Shown: positions 47,924 to 56,669 of the stretch, piece after piece
Position numbering within the stretch: the first letter of the stretch is position 1
How the letters are laid out: each line of letters opens with the position of its first letter
Assembly (NCBI GenBank): GCA_963975885.1
Contig: CAXBIS010000009.1
Span: 1 to 64,000 of the forward strand
Reading direction: 5' to 3'
Source: Pseudazoarcus sp963975885
GTDB lineage: Bacteria > Pseudomonadota > Gammaproteobacteria > Burkholderiales > Rhodocyclaceae
Length of the DNA stretch: 64,000 nt
The notes under the pieces: model-generated
Database searches by the model: none
The model's input: the letters and a program-made list of their open reading frames with translations, nothing else
What the model was told of the DNA's origin: nothing
Program-made: the position numbers and the translations under genes

Positions 47924-49990
47924 TCAGGTTGCGTCGGGGCGCAAGGCGTCGTCTGCCGGCGCGACGGGGAGCCGCAGGCGCGCGGTCGTGCCGACTTCGT
48001 TTGTCGGTGCAAGCAGTTCGATGTCGCCACCGTGGCGGCGCGCGATCTCGCGACACAGGTACAGGCCCAGCCCGGCACCCTGACGCTCGAGTCCGCCGTG
48101 CGCGCGATAGTATTTTTCGAAGACGCGCTCTCTGTCGTCGGCCGGAATGCCGTGGCCCTGGTCCACTACGTCGAGCACGACCCCGTCGCCCGCGTGGCGC
48201 AGGATGACGTCGACCGGCGTGTCCTTGGGCGAGTACTTGAGCGCGTTGTCGACGAGGTTCGACACCACGATGCCGATCAGGTCGGGGTCGACGAAGACCT
48301 CGACCGGATCGTCCGGCAATGTGATCCGCACGCGCCCGTCCGCGATGTCGCCATAGCGCTGCTGTAATGCCGCGCGCAGGTCGTGGCGCCGCATGTGCAT
48401 GCGCGAGGGCGAGGCGATGCGGTCCTCGGCGAGCAGGTTCTCGATGAAGCCGACCAGCCGGCCGACGCTGCGCCGAATGCGCTCGATGCGCCGCGGGCGC
48501 TGTGAGGCAGCGTGTTCGTCGGCGAGTCCCTGGGCGGCAGTGTCGATGACGGCCAGCGGTGTGCGCAACTCGTGCGACAGCATCGCGACGAACTGGCGTT
48601 GGCCGTGCAGGGCGCGGCGCTCGGCTTCCAGTGCCTCGTGCAGACGCTCCTGTGCCGCCGTGCGTTCGGTGATTTCGCGATGAAGCTGTGCATTGACCGC
48701 GTCGAGCGCCCGCGTACGCTCGACGACGCGGGCTTCGAGCATGCGTTCGGAGGTCTGCGCGGCGCGCAGCGCGGACTGCTGCGCACGCTGACGGGCGCGA
48801 TCGGCACGCTCGGCGCGGCGTGCCAACGCGAAGTTGAGCAGCACCACATGCACCAGTGCGCCGATGTTCGGAAGATGGTCGGCGAGCGGCAGATCGGCGA
48901 GACCGAAACGTCGCACGGCGACCGACAGCAGCCCCGCGATCAGCGGGAGGAAGGCGATCGCGTACAGGCGCACGCTGCGGTGGTGGAACAGCGCGTGCAG
49001 GCTCGTCAGACCGAATACCAGAATGCTGGCAAGTCCCAGGTAACGGATCAGTCGCGCTGCGTCGAAGCCCGGATCGATGCCCAGAACGGAGATACACACG
49101 AAGATCGCAAGCAGGGCGATCATCATCCGCCCTGCGCGGTACAGCATGGGGTAGTAGAGCCGCGTACGGAAGGCGTCGAGCACGAAGCGGATCATCAAGG
49201 CCGCGCAGATGGCGTAGGCCGTCATCCAGGTCCTGTCGTAGTACGCGGCGAAGGCCGGTACGAACTGCTCGAGATAACCGCCGATGACGAGCCCGAAGAG
49301 CGCGACCGAAAGTATCGCCAGTGCATAGCGCAGGTGCAGCGGATCGCGCAGCCGGTGCCAGAAGATCAGGTTGATTGTCGCGACCAGCAGCATCATGCCC
49401 AGATAGAGGCCGTAGCCGGCGTACTCGATCGCGACAAAGTGCGAGATTCTGCCCTGTTCGAGTAGCAGCAGATCGACCGCGACCGGACGTGGCCCGTCGA
49501 TCTTCATGTAGTACGCGCTTGGCGTCTCGACGTCGGGCTGGAGCGCGAAGGCTGCTCCGCGATAGGCAAAGTCGCTGTCATCGCGCTGGCGGTCGCGGTC
49601 TTTGATGCGGGCGCGGAACGCGGCGCCGTCGGGTTCGAACAGCGTGATCTGGCGGATATAGGCAGGCAGCACGATCAATGCCCATTCCGGGGCAGCCGAG
49701 GCTTCGCGTTGCAGGCACAGGCGCAGCCATACCGGGGCGCCACCGCCCGCGACGATCCCTCCACGCGGTGGCGGCGAGAACGCGGTTTCCGGCAATCGCG
49801 CGATATCCTGCACGTCGGCATCCGGCGGAGCCTTTGCAAGCCGCACCGACCGCCCGAAGTCTTTGACGCCGAAGTGGGCCGAGTCATCAAGGATGGTCGG
49901 TGCGCAAGCGTGACCGGCCGCCGCGATGGGCGCCCACAGCGCGATACAACAGCAGACAACAGCGGCGACGAGGCAGCGCGGACCGGTCAT
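47924..49990 (-). CDS. 7TMR-DISM histidine kinase
   Basis: A 688-residue sensor kinase: signal peptide (1-25), a periplasmic DISMED2-type domain (about 30-180), seven membrane helices (about 190-390), a short coiled coil (395-465), HisKA with the phospho-acceptor His473 in LSHELRTPLA, and HATPase with NLVDNALKYSP and GAGLGLYLCREIARRHGG. Such sensors are thought to bind carbohydrates. It is cotranscribed with the TonB receptor and divergent from a response regulator 224 bp away, its likely partner. Confidence 0.93.
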   Translation of the reverse strand: MTGPRCLVAAVVCCCIALWAPIAAAGHACAPTILDDSAHFGVKDFGRSVRLAKAPPDADVQDIARLPETAFSPPPRGGIVAGGGAPVWLRLCLQREASAAPEWALIVLPAYIRQITLFEPDGAAFRARIKDRDRQRDDSDFAYRGAAFALQPDVETPSAYYMKIDGPRPVAVDLLLLEQGRISHFVAIEYAGYGLYLGMMLLVATINLIFWHRLRDPLHLRYALAILSVALFGLVIGGYLEQFVPAFAAYYDRTWMTAYAICAALMIRFVLDAFRTRLYYPMLYRAGRMMIALLAIFVCISVLGIDPGFDAARLIRYLGLASILVFGLTSLHALFHHRSVRLYAIAFLPLIAGLLSVAVRRFGLADLPLADHLPNIGALVHVVLLNFALARRAERADRARQRAQQSALRAAQTSERMLEARVVERTRALDAVNAQLHREITERTAAQERLHEALEAERRALHGQRQFVAMLSHELRTPLAVIDTAAQGLADEHAASQRPRRIERIRRSVGRLVGFIENLLAEDRIASPSRMHMRRHDLRAALQQRYGDIADGRVRITLPDDPVEVFVDPDLIGIVVSNLVDNALKYSPKDTPVDVILRHAGDGVVLDVVDQGHGIPADDRERVFEKYYRAHGGLERQGAGLGLYLCREIARRHGGDIELLAPTNEVGTTARLRLPVAPADDALRPDAT

Positions 49991-50214
49991 GATCCGTCCG
50001 GAACCGTTGAGGTGCTCACCCTGATTCGGGAAGGCAATGAGTGTCGGGGTGTGCAGGCTGCCTCGGCGAGGTGTCGGCTCATCAATGTCGTCCGGGTGCG
50101 CTGTGGCGTGTCACGAAGCCCGTTATGCTAACGTCCGGATCGCTCGGGCGCCGTTTCATGGCGGCAGACCCGGTTCCGGTGATCGCAGCGGGGCAAGCGA
50201 GGGGAGAAGGTAGA

Positions 50215-50898
50215 TTGATCGGCACGGGCATTAGCGTTTGCATTGTCGAGGATGACGATGACCTGCGCGAGGAACTGGAGCTTGCGTTGTCGAGCCAGGG
50301 TTTTTTGGTACGGGCGTTCCCGGAATCACGTGACCTGTATGCCGACCTGTTGCGCGAACCGGCCCAGTTGCTGCTACTCGATCTTGGCCTGCCGGGCGAG
50401 GACGGTCATTCCGTTCTGCGACGCCTGAAGGACGCGATGCGCATCGGCGTCGTGATCTGCTCGGCGCGCACCGAGGTCGATGAGCGTGTGCGCAGCATGA
50501 TGACCGGCGCAGATGCCTTTCTCGTCAAGCCGGTCGACCTCCGTGAGCTGGTCGCCACCCTGATCAGCGTGCATCGACGGGTGTCCGGGCATGCCACGCG
50601 CGGCCGCGAACGGCCATGGGCGATCGATGACAACGGCTGGACCCTGCATGCGCCGGACGGCAGCCTCATTCCGCTGACGCCGTCCGAACGTACCGTGATG
50701 CAGGCCATGTTCGCCAGCCCCGGCGTTGCCGTGATGCGTGACGACCTCGTCGCTGCGCTCGGTCACAGTTCCGATTATTACCTCGATCACCGCCTCGACA
50801 TGCTGATCAGCCGTCTGCGACGCAAGGTGCGTGATCTGTGCGGCGAACGTCTGCCCCTGCGTGCCGTGCGCGGCATCGGTTTCGTCTTCCGCCCCTGA
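50215..50898 (+). CDS. OmpR-type response regulator
   Basis: A 227-residue regulator with a receiver domain (acid pair Glu12/Asp13, phospho-acceptor Asp56 in LLLDLGLPG, Lys105 in FLVKPVDL) and a C-terminal winged helix (about 135-225). The start is taken as TTG 50215 because GGGGAGAAGG lies right before it and the product has standard length; in-frame ATGs at 50125 and 50158 would add an unrelated tail. It is divergent from the 7TMR-DISM kinase. It may control the receptor and the downstream DUF11 gene. Confidence 0.88.
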   Translation: MIGTGISVCIVEDDDDLREELELALSSQGFLVRAFPESRDLYADLLREPAQLLLLDLGLPGEDGHSVLRRLKDAMRIGVVICSARTEVDERVRSMMTGADAFLVKPVDLRELVATLISVHRRVSGHATRGRERPWAIDDNGWTLHAPDGSLIPLTPSERTVMQAMFASPGVAVMRDDLVAALGHSSDYYLDHRLDMLISRLRRKVRDLCGERLPLRAVRGIGFVFRP

Positions 50899-51205
50899 CC
50901 CTCCTTCCCCGAGGATCTGCTGCGGGCGCGCAATGCTGCCGCATCCACCACAACTTCCCGGCGCTATCGACACCCTTGCGTGACCGGATTCACGCCGGTG
51001 TGAGTTTCGCGATGGTTTCGTGAAACTTCGTGAGGGCGCCCGCCCGTTGTCCTCCCTAGAGTCCGCCCCACCCGGTCATGGTGTCGCGGCGGCTTACTCC
51101 TCTTCGTCGCGCGCCGTGTCGGGTGCTGCCGGTCGTTGCGCCCGCTGATTCGCGGGGCGATCGCACCGGCGGAACTGATGGTCGTGATCCGACGAAGAGG
51201 GAACG
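50899..51205. other. 307-bp intergenic region before the DUF11 gene
   Basis: No gene is seen. The only structure I can point to is an inverted repeat AGTTTC (about 51003-51008)/GAAACT (about 51022-51027) with an inner GTTTCGTGAAAC palindrome (51015-51026), about 180 bp before the DUF11 start. It could be a regulator site. No sigma-70 boxes of good quality were found. Confidence 0.4.
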
Positions 51206-54200
51206 ATGAACGTACACGGAACATACTTGAGCGCGCACAAGAGCGCCGGACGCGGCATGTTTCGCACCGCAGCCGTGCTGTTGCTCACGACGCTCGCCCT
51301 GGCGGGCACTGCCCATGCACAGCAAGCCGATGTCGTGCTCAATCACACGGATGATCCCGATCCCGGGCCGCGTGCGGGCGTCTTTACGTACACGCTGCGG
51401 GTGACCAACAACAGCACGACCGATGCCGCTTCCGGCGTGGCGCTGACCGCAGTGCTGCCTGAGCATCCGGTGCTCGGGCTGGGATCGGTGGATTTCATCG
51501 ATTTCGTCCAGACGGCCGGCAGCGCGCGCGGCTGCGACATCACCACGCCCCCTGGCTCGACGCCGGCTGACGTCTCTTGTGCGGTCGGCACGCTCGCGGC
51601 GCAGGACGAGGTGATCTTCGACCTGCGCGTGCGCCTGAACGAAGCAGCGGTCTACCAGTACTCGGGCAGCATCGCCAGCGACAACGACCCGAATGCCGGC
51701 AACAACACCCATTCGGACACCACCACGGTCAACGCCTCGGCCGATCTCGTCATGAACGCCGAGGCCACCGACACGGGCGGTGCGCCGATCGTCTCGGTCT
51801 CGGCCGGCGAGCCCTTCCAGTACCGGCTGTCAGTGGACAATGACGGCCCCGACCCGACCGAGGCTGGCGGGCGCGTGCGCGTGCGTTTCACCGTGCCGGT
51901 CGGTACGGCGGTGACCGGTACGCCCTCGGGCAGCGGCTGGAGCTGCGATCCGTCCTCCGGCTATCCTCTGGCTGCAGAAGAGGAGATCGCCTGCGAGCGT
52001 ACCGGCACGCTCGCCGTTTCGGCGACGACGCCGCAGATTGTCGTGCCGGCCGTGAGCAACGTCGGCACCGGCGGGGGCAGCAACATCGCCGCGGCCTTCG
52101 CGGTGGATGCCTTCCGCGCCGGCGAAACCGTGCGCGAGATGCCCGATCCGGACATGAGCAACAATTCCGCGACGGTGAACCTCTCCTCGGGTCTCGGTTC
52201 GGACCTGGGCATCACCAAGGCCAAGTCCTCGCCCGGTGGCAGCACCATCGCGATCGGCTCGGCCGTGACCTTCACGCTGTCGCCACGCTTCGAAGGCGGC
52301 CTGCCGCCAAGCGGCACGATCACCGTGACCGACACGCTCCCGGCGAACTTCACCGGCATCGGCGCAAGCGGCACCGGCTGGTCGTGCGGCGTCGCGGGCC
52401 AGACCGTGACCTGCACGCGTACCGACGGCGCGGGCTTCGACAATTTCTCCGACCTGCCACAGATCGCGATCACCGCGACTGCGTCGACCGCCGGCACCGG
52501 CATTGTCAACACCGCGACGATCTCGGGCAGCGACCAGCCCGATCCGAATGACGCCAACGACTCCGGCAGCACCGGTGCCATCGCGATTTCCAACGATGCC
52601 GACCTGCGCTTGCTCAAGAGTTCGTCGCTCAACCCGGTGCTGATCGGACAGAGCTTCAGCTACACCCTCAACGTGCGCAACAATGGCCCGCTGGGGGTGC
52701 CCAACGGGCAGACCATCACCGTCGTCGACACCCCGCCGTCGGGCGTGACGATTCAATCGGCGAGCGCGTCGGGCTGGAGTTGCGTGAGTTCCACCGGCAG
52801 CTTTCCGCATGCCGGCGACGGTGTCGAAACGGTGAGCTGCGCGCGCAGTGGCGGATTGGGCTCGGGCTCGACCAGCAACATTTCCCTGCCTGCCCAGATC
52901 ACGGGCGGTACCGGCACTTACACCAACAATGCGTGCGTGAGCCTCGAAACGGGCGCGATGGAGGATTCGAACGCGTCCAACGACTGCGACGGTGTCGGCG
53001 TCAGCGCCTCCGGCGACGTCTCCGGCGGCGGGGCGGATCTGGTCGTGGCCTCCAAGACCGCGGCGCCCAATCCGGTGCGCAGCGGCGACGAGCTGACCTA
53101 CGTGGTCACGGTGCGCAATGACGGTCCGGTCGACGCCGGCAACGTCGAGGTGCGCGACCACCTGACCGGCCTGGTCTCCGGCGGCTTCGTCAGTGCCACG
53201 CCCAGCCAGGGCACCTGCCCGGCTTCGCTCGGCGGCAGCAACCCCAACCTGGTGTGCAACCTGGGTACGCTCGCCAATGGTGCGAGCGCCACGGTGACCA
53301 TCGTCGTGCGCCCGGTGCTCGCGGCGACCGGCAACCGTTCGAATACCGCGAACGTGCTGTCGCTCGACGACGGCGATCCGGACCACTCCAACAACAGCGG
53401 TTCGGTCACCAGCGTGGTCGAGGCGGTGGCGGCGATCGAGGTCGCCAAAACCAACGACCCGGATCCGGTGCGCGCCGGCGAGCCGGTGACCTATACCGTG
53501 ACCGTGCGTAACCCGGACGGTCCGTCGAGCGCCGCCGACGTCGAGTTCGAGGACACGCTGCCGACCAACGCCGCCTTCGTCGAGCTGGTCACGCCGCTGC
53601 CATCGGGTACGAACTGCACGCCGCCGGCCGCAGGAGACATCGGCGGCACGTTGAGCTGCACGATGGGCAGCATCGGCAGCAGCGGACAGAAGGCTGTGCA
53701 GTACCGCGTGCGTCCGATCGCCCTGGCGGTGGATGCCGACTACACCGGCTACGAGCTGATCAATACCGTGTCGGCATCGACGAGCACGCAGGACGCCTCC
53801 GGCGAAGTGCCCGATCCGGTCAGCGCGACCACGACCACCGCGGTGACCGAGCCCGAACTCGACGTGCTCATCAACAAGAGCGACACGCCTGATCCGGTGC
53901 CGCTGGGCGAAGTCGTGCGCTACACCATCCGCATCGACAACGACGGCCCGTCGTGGGGTACCAACCCGGTCATGACCGACACCTTCCCGACACCGGGCTC
54001 CGAGCCCAGCGCCGAGTTCAGCTATCAGGGCAACCTGTCGGTGAGCAACGGCGGCGTATGTGACGAGCCCGCGATCGGCGCGCTCTCGGGCGTACTCGTG
54101 TGCACCTGGCCGGAACTGGCCGGCGGCGGTTTCGAGACGGTCGAATACGACATGGTCGCCGAACGCATCCTGATCCCCGGCGAGGTCACGGGCACCGGCT

Positions 54201-54751
54201 TCAACGCCGCCTCGGTGGCGGTCGATGAAGAGGAGACCACGCTCGCCAACAACGAGGTGGCGATCAACACCACCACGCGCCAGCCCGAAATTCCGACCGA
54301 CCTCGCGCTGACCAAGCAAACCGCGGTCGAGGCGGTCCGCCCCGGCGAGCAGGTCGAATGGACGCTGACCGTGCGCAACAACGGCCCGGAGGAGAGCCGC
54401 GGTGCCCAAGTCGTCGATGTGTTGCCTGCCGGTCTCGAGTTCGTCTCGGCCGAACCGGATTGCAGCGCCTCGGGCGAGAGCGTGATCTGCGCGCTGGGCA
54501 CGCTGGCCGTCGATGAGGAGCGAGCCTTTACGATCCTCACTCTCGTGTCGGCCGAACATCCCGGGGGTGAGGAGATCGTCAACGTCGCGAGTGTGCAGGC
54601 GCCGGGCGACACCGATCCGAGCAACAACGAGGACGAGTCGACGGTCATGGTCATCGGCCATGTCGAGGGCATTCCGGTGAACCACCCGTTTGCGCTGCTG
54701 GCGACGGTGCTCGGGTTTGCGCTGCTGCTGCGCTACCGCCGCGCGGGTTGA
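51206..54751 (+). CDS. Large secreted DUF11-repeat protein with C-terminal anchor
   Basis: A 1181-residue protein. Its signal peptide (about 1-38, ending AGTAHAQQ) is followed by about eight tandem DUF11-type Ig-like domains, each with a variant of DPDPVRAGEPVTYTVTVRN at its start. The C-terminus NHPFALLATVLGFALLLRYRRAG-like segment (a hydrophobic helix plus a basic end) resembles CTERM-type sorting or anchoring signals. It probably acts as a cell-surface or matrix protein. The ATG has AGAGGGAA upstream. No sortase or exosortase is seen in the window. Long antisense frames here are composition artefacts. Confidence 0.88.
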   Translation: MNVHGTYLSAHKSAGRGMFRTAAVLLLTTLALAGTAHAQQADVVLNHTDDPDPGPRAGVFTYTLRVTNNSTTDAASGVALTAVLPEHPVLGLGSVDFIDFVQTAGSARGCDITTPPGSTPADVSCAVGTLAAQDEVIFDLRVRLNEAAVYQYSGSIASDNDPNAGNNTHSDTTTVNASADLVMNAEATDTGGAPIVSVSAGEPFQYRLSVDNDGPDPTEAGGRVRVRFTVPVGTAVTGTPSGSGWSCDPSSGYPLAAEEEIACERTGTLAVSATTPQIVVPAVSNVGTGGGSNIAAAFAVDAFRAGETVREMPDPDMSNNSATVNLSSGLGSDLGITKAKSSPGGSTIAIGSAVTFTLSPRFEGGLPPSGTITVTDTLPANFTGIGASGTGWSCGVAGQTVTCTRTDGAGFDNFSDLPQIAITATASTAGTGIVNTATISGSDQPDPNDANDSGSTGAIAISNDADLRLLKSSSLNPVLIGQSFSYTLNVRNNGPLGVPNGQTITVVDTPPSGVTIQSASASGWSCVSSTGSFPHAGDGVETVSCARSGGLGSGSTSNISLPAQITGGTGTYTNNACVSLETGAMEDSNASNDCDGVGVSASGDVSGGGADLVVASKTAAPNPVRSGDELTYVVTVRNDGPVDAGNVEVRDHLTGLVSGGFVSATPSQGTCPASLGGSNPNLVCNLGTLANGASATVTIVVRPVLAATGNRSNTANVLSLDDGDPDHSNNSGSVTSVVEAVAAIEVAKTNDPDPVRAGEPVTYTVTVRNPDGPSSAADVEFEDTLPTNAAFVELVTPLPSGTNCTPPAAGDIGGTLSCTMGSIGSSGQKAVQYRVRPIALAVDADYTGYELINTVSASTSTQDASGEVPDPVSATTTTAVTEPELDVLINKSDTPDPVPLGEVVRYTIRIDNDGPSWGTNPVMTDTFPTPGSEPSAEFSYQGNLSVSNGGVCDEPAIGALSGVLVCTWPELAGGGFETVEYDMVAERILIPGEVTGTGFNAASVAVDEEETTLANNEVAINTTTRQPEIPTDLALTKQTAVEAVRPGEQVEWTLTVRNNGPEESRGAQVVDVLPAGLEFVSAEPDCSASGESVICALGTLAVDEERAFTILTLVSAEHPGGEEIVNVASVQAPGDTDPSNNEDESTVMVIGHVEGIPVNHPFALLATVLGFALLLRYRRAG

Positions 54752-55030
54752 TCCTGACCGCTGCCCGAGGCCCGGGCGAGCCGTGCATCGCATCGGCGAT
54801 GGCGGTTCGTCCGGGCTGCATTGCCGGACGTCAGTCGGATGGGTTGGGGATGCGTGTTGTGCGGGCGTGGGGCGCGATACGCGACGTGAAATTGTTCCGG
54901 TTTCCCGGCAGGTTGTCATCCAGTGACCGGGTCGAGTGCGCGAACGCGGATAGCATTGCAGGATTTTTTCCGTTCGCTGACGACGATTCCGCCGGGTGTG
55001 GGTTCGACGAGCATTTTTAGGAGGGATGGC

Positions 55031-56659
55031 GTGAACGTCATGAAGTCGGTGCCAGCGTATCTGATGATGCTGGCGCTCGTCGCTCTGTGCCCGGGCGCCG
55101 CATCGGCACAGGAATTGATCTACCAGATCGAGCGGGGCGACACGTTGATGGCGATCGGTGTCGCCCTGCTCGCTGATCCGGACGACTGGGTGCAGCTGCA
55201 GCGCATCAACAAGGTGCGCGATCCGCGTCGTCTGCCGGTGGGCAAGACGCTGCGCATCCCGTATGACCTGCTCAGCCCGATCCCGCGCAGCGCGCAGATC
55301 GTGGCGGTCGCGGGCGATGCACGCCTGGACGGCCGCTCTGCCGTGACCGGGGATCGGGTCGGAGTCGGTTCGTCGCTGGAGACCGCCGACGATGGACACA
55401 TCGCGATCGCGCTGCCGGACGGTTCCAGCCTGATCCTGCCCGCGCGGTCGACGGCGAGCGTCGAGACGCTGCAGGGATATGCCGGCACCGACGAGCAGTC
55501 CGTCGACATCTCGCTCGAACGCGGGCGGATCGAGTCCCGGGTCGAGCCGCAACGCGGACCGGGGGCCCGATACCGGATCGAGACGCCCACGGCGGTTGTG
55601 GGTGTGCGCGGAACCGACTTTCGCGCGGGCTTCGAGCCGGATTCCCGGCGTAGCCGGACGGAGGTCGTGTCCGGCAGCGTCGGCCTGCGTCCAAGCTTCG
55701 GTTCGAAACCGGAGCTTCGCGTCGAAGGTGGCTTCGGCCTGATTGCGGGTGGCGGTCAGACGCCGGGCGCGACCCCGCTGCTGCCCCCACCCGATGCCCG
55801 CACGCTGCCCGAACTGTTCGAGCGTCCGCTTGTGCGAATGCCGATGCCGTCGCTCGACGGCGCCGTGGCCTGGCGTGCGCAGGTGGTCCGGGCCGACGCG
55901 CCATTGCCGGTGCTGTTCGACCGCCTGGTCGAGGACGGCGTGGCGCGTATTCCGAGCTTGCCTGACGGCGACTACCGGCTGCTGGTGCGGGGTGTCGATG
56001 CCAACGGGCTCGAAGGCTTTGACGCGTCGCACGTGTTTCGCCTGAAGGCGCGTCCCGAGCCGCCGTTCAACGGCAATCCGGGTGAGGGCAGCAAGGTGCC
56101 GGCCGGTAAGGTGACCCTGAGCTGGACGCATGCGCCGGAGGCGGCGCGCTACCTTGTGGAGCTGTCCACCGTGGCCGACCAGCCGGGCGCAGGCGACGGT
56201 GCCTCGGCGTTCTCGACCCCGCTGCACAGCGCCCGCACGCGTGCGACGACCGAGCAGGTCGCGCTCGAGGCGGGTCGCTACGTCTGGCGGGTAGCGAGCG
56301 TGCGCGACAATGGCGAACGGGGGCCGTGGTCTGATCCGGTTGCGTTCTCGGTGCGACCGTTGCAGGCCTTGTCGGAACCTCCGGAAGTGTCCGACGACGA
56401 GATGCTATTCCGCTGGGGCGGTGAGCCAGGGCAGCGATTCGAGTATCAGTTCTCCGACGACGGGACGTTCGCACGCACGCGTGCTGCGGGGGAGACCACC
56501 GCGCCCGAGCTGGTGATGCCGAAGCCCTCGTTTGGCACCTACTATCTTCGCATCCGCTCGATCGATGCGGACGGCTACGTCAACGCGTGGAGCGGCGCAC
56601 AGCGCGTCGAGGTGCCCGGACCGTGGTGGCTGGTCCTCCTGCCGCTGATTGCGCTGTGA
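55031..56659 (+). CDS. LysM-FecR domain exported protein
   Basis: A 542-residue protein with a signal peptide (to about residue 27, AASAQE), a LysM domain (about 28-80; YQIERGDTLMAIGVALL), a FecR domain (about 90-235; GHIAIALPDGSSL, then VVGVRGTDFRAG) and Ig/FN3-like regions (about 330-525) before a final hydrophobic LLPLIAL. LysM binds peptidoglycan; FecR domains transmit periplasmic signals. The GTG at 55031 is preceded by AGGAGGG (55019-55025). It is just upstream of a CHASE2 kinase, a pairing seen repeatedly in proteobacteria. The 279 bp before it hold no gene. Confidence 0.88.
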   Translation: MNVMKSVPAYLMMLALVALCPGAASAQELIYQIERGDTLMAIGVALLADPDDWVQLQRINKVRDPRRLPVGKTLRIPYDLLSPIPRSAQIVAVAGDARLDGRSAVTGDRVGVGSSLETADDGHIAIALPDGSSLILPARSTASVETLQGYAGTDEQSVDISLERGRIESRVEPQRGPGARYRIETPTAVVGVRGTDFRAGFEPDSRRSRTEVVSGSVGLRPSFGSKPELRVEGGFGLIAGGGQTPGATPLLPPPDARTLPELFERPLVRMPMPSLDGAVAWRAQVVRADAPLPVLFDRLVEDGVARIPSLPDGDYRLLVRGVDANGLEGFDASHVFRLKARPEPPFNGNPGEGSKVPAGKVTLSWTHAPEAARYLVELSTVADQPGAGDGASAFSTPLHSARTRATTEQVALEAGRYVWRVASVRDNGERGPWSDPVAFSVRPLQALSEPPEVSDDEMLFRWGGEPGQRFEYQFSDDGTFARTRAAGETTAPELVMPKPSFGTYYLRIRSIDADGYVNAWSGAQRVEVPGPWWLVLLPLIAL

Positions 56660-56669
56660 CCGATCGGTC

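Noticed and set aside
47910..49097. N-terminal extension of the TonB receptor frame
   Set aside because: The extension lies opposite nothing but inside the kinase gene in another frame; the receptor's signal peptide starts at 47909.
50041..50214. Longer N-terminus of the response regulator (GTG 50041, ATG 50125 or 50158)
   Set aside because: The extra residues have no receiver-domain similarity and the strong ribosome site lies just before TTG 50215.
51830..56227. A 1465-codon open frame antisense to the DUF11 and LysM-FecR genes
   Set aside because: It spans two well-supported plus-strand genes and the gap between them, with composition typical of a reverse-frame shadow (His/Arg/Gly/Asp rich). 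No motif found.
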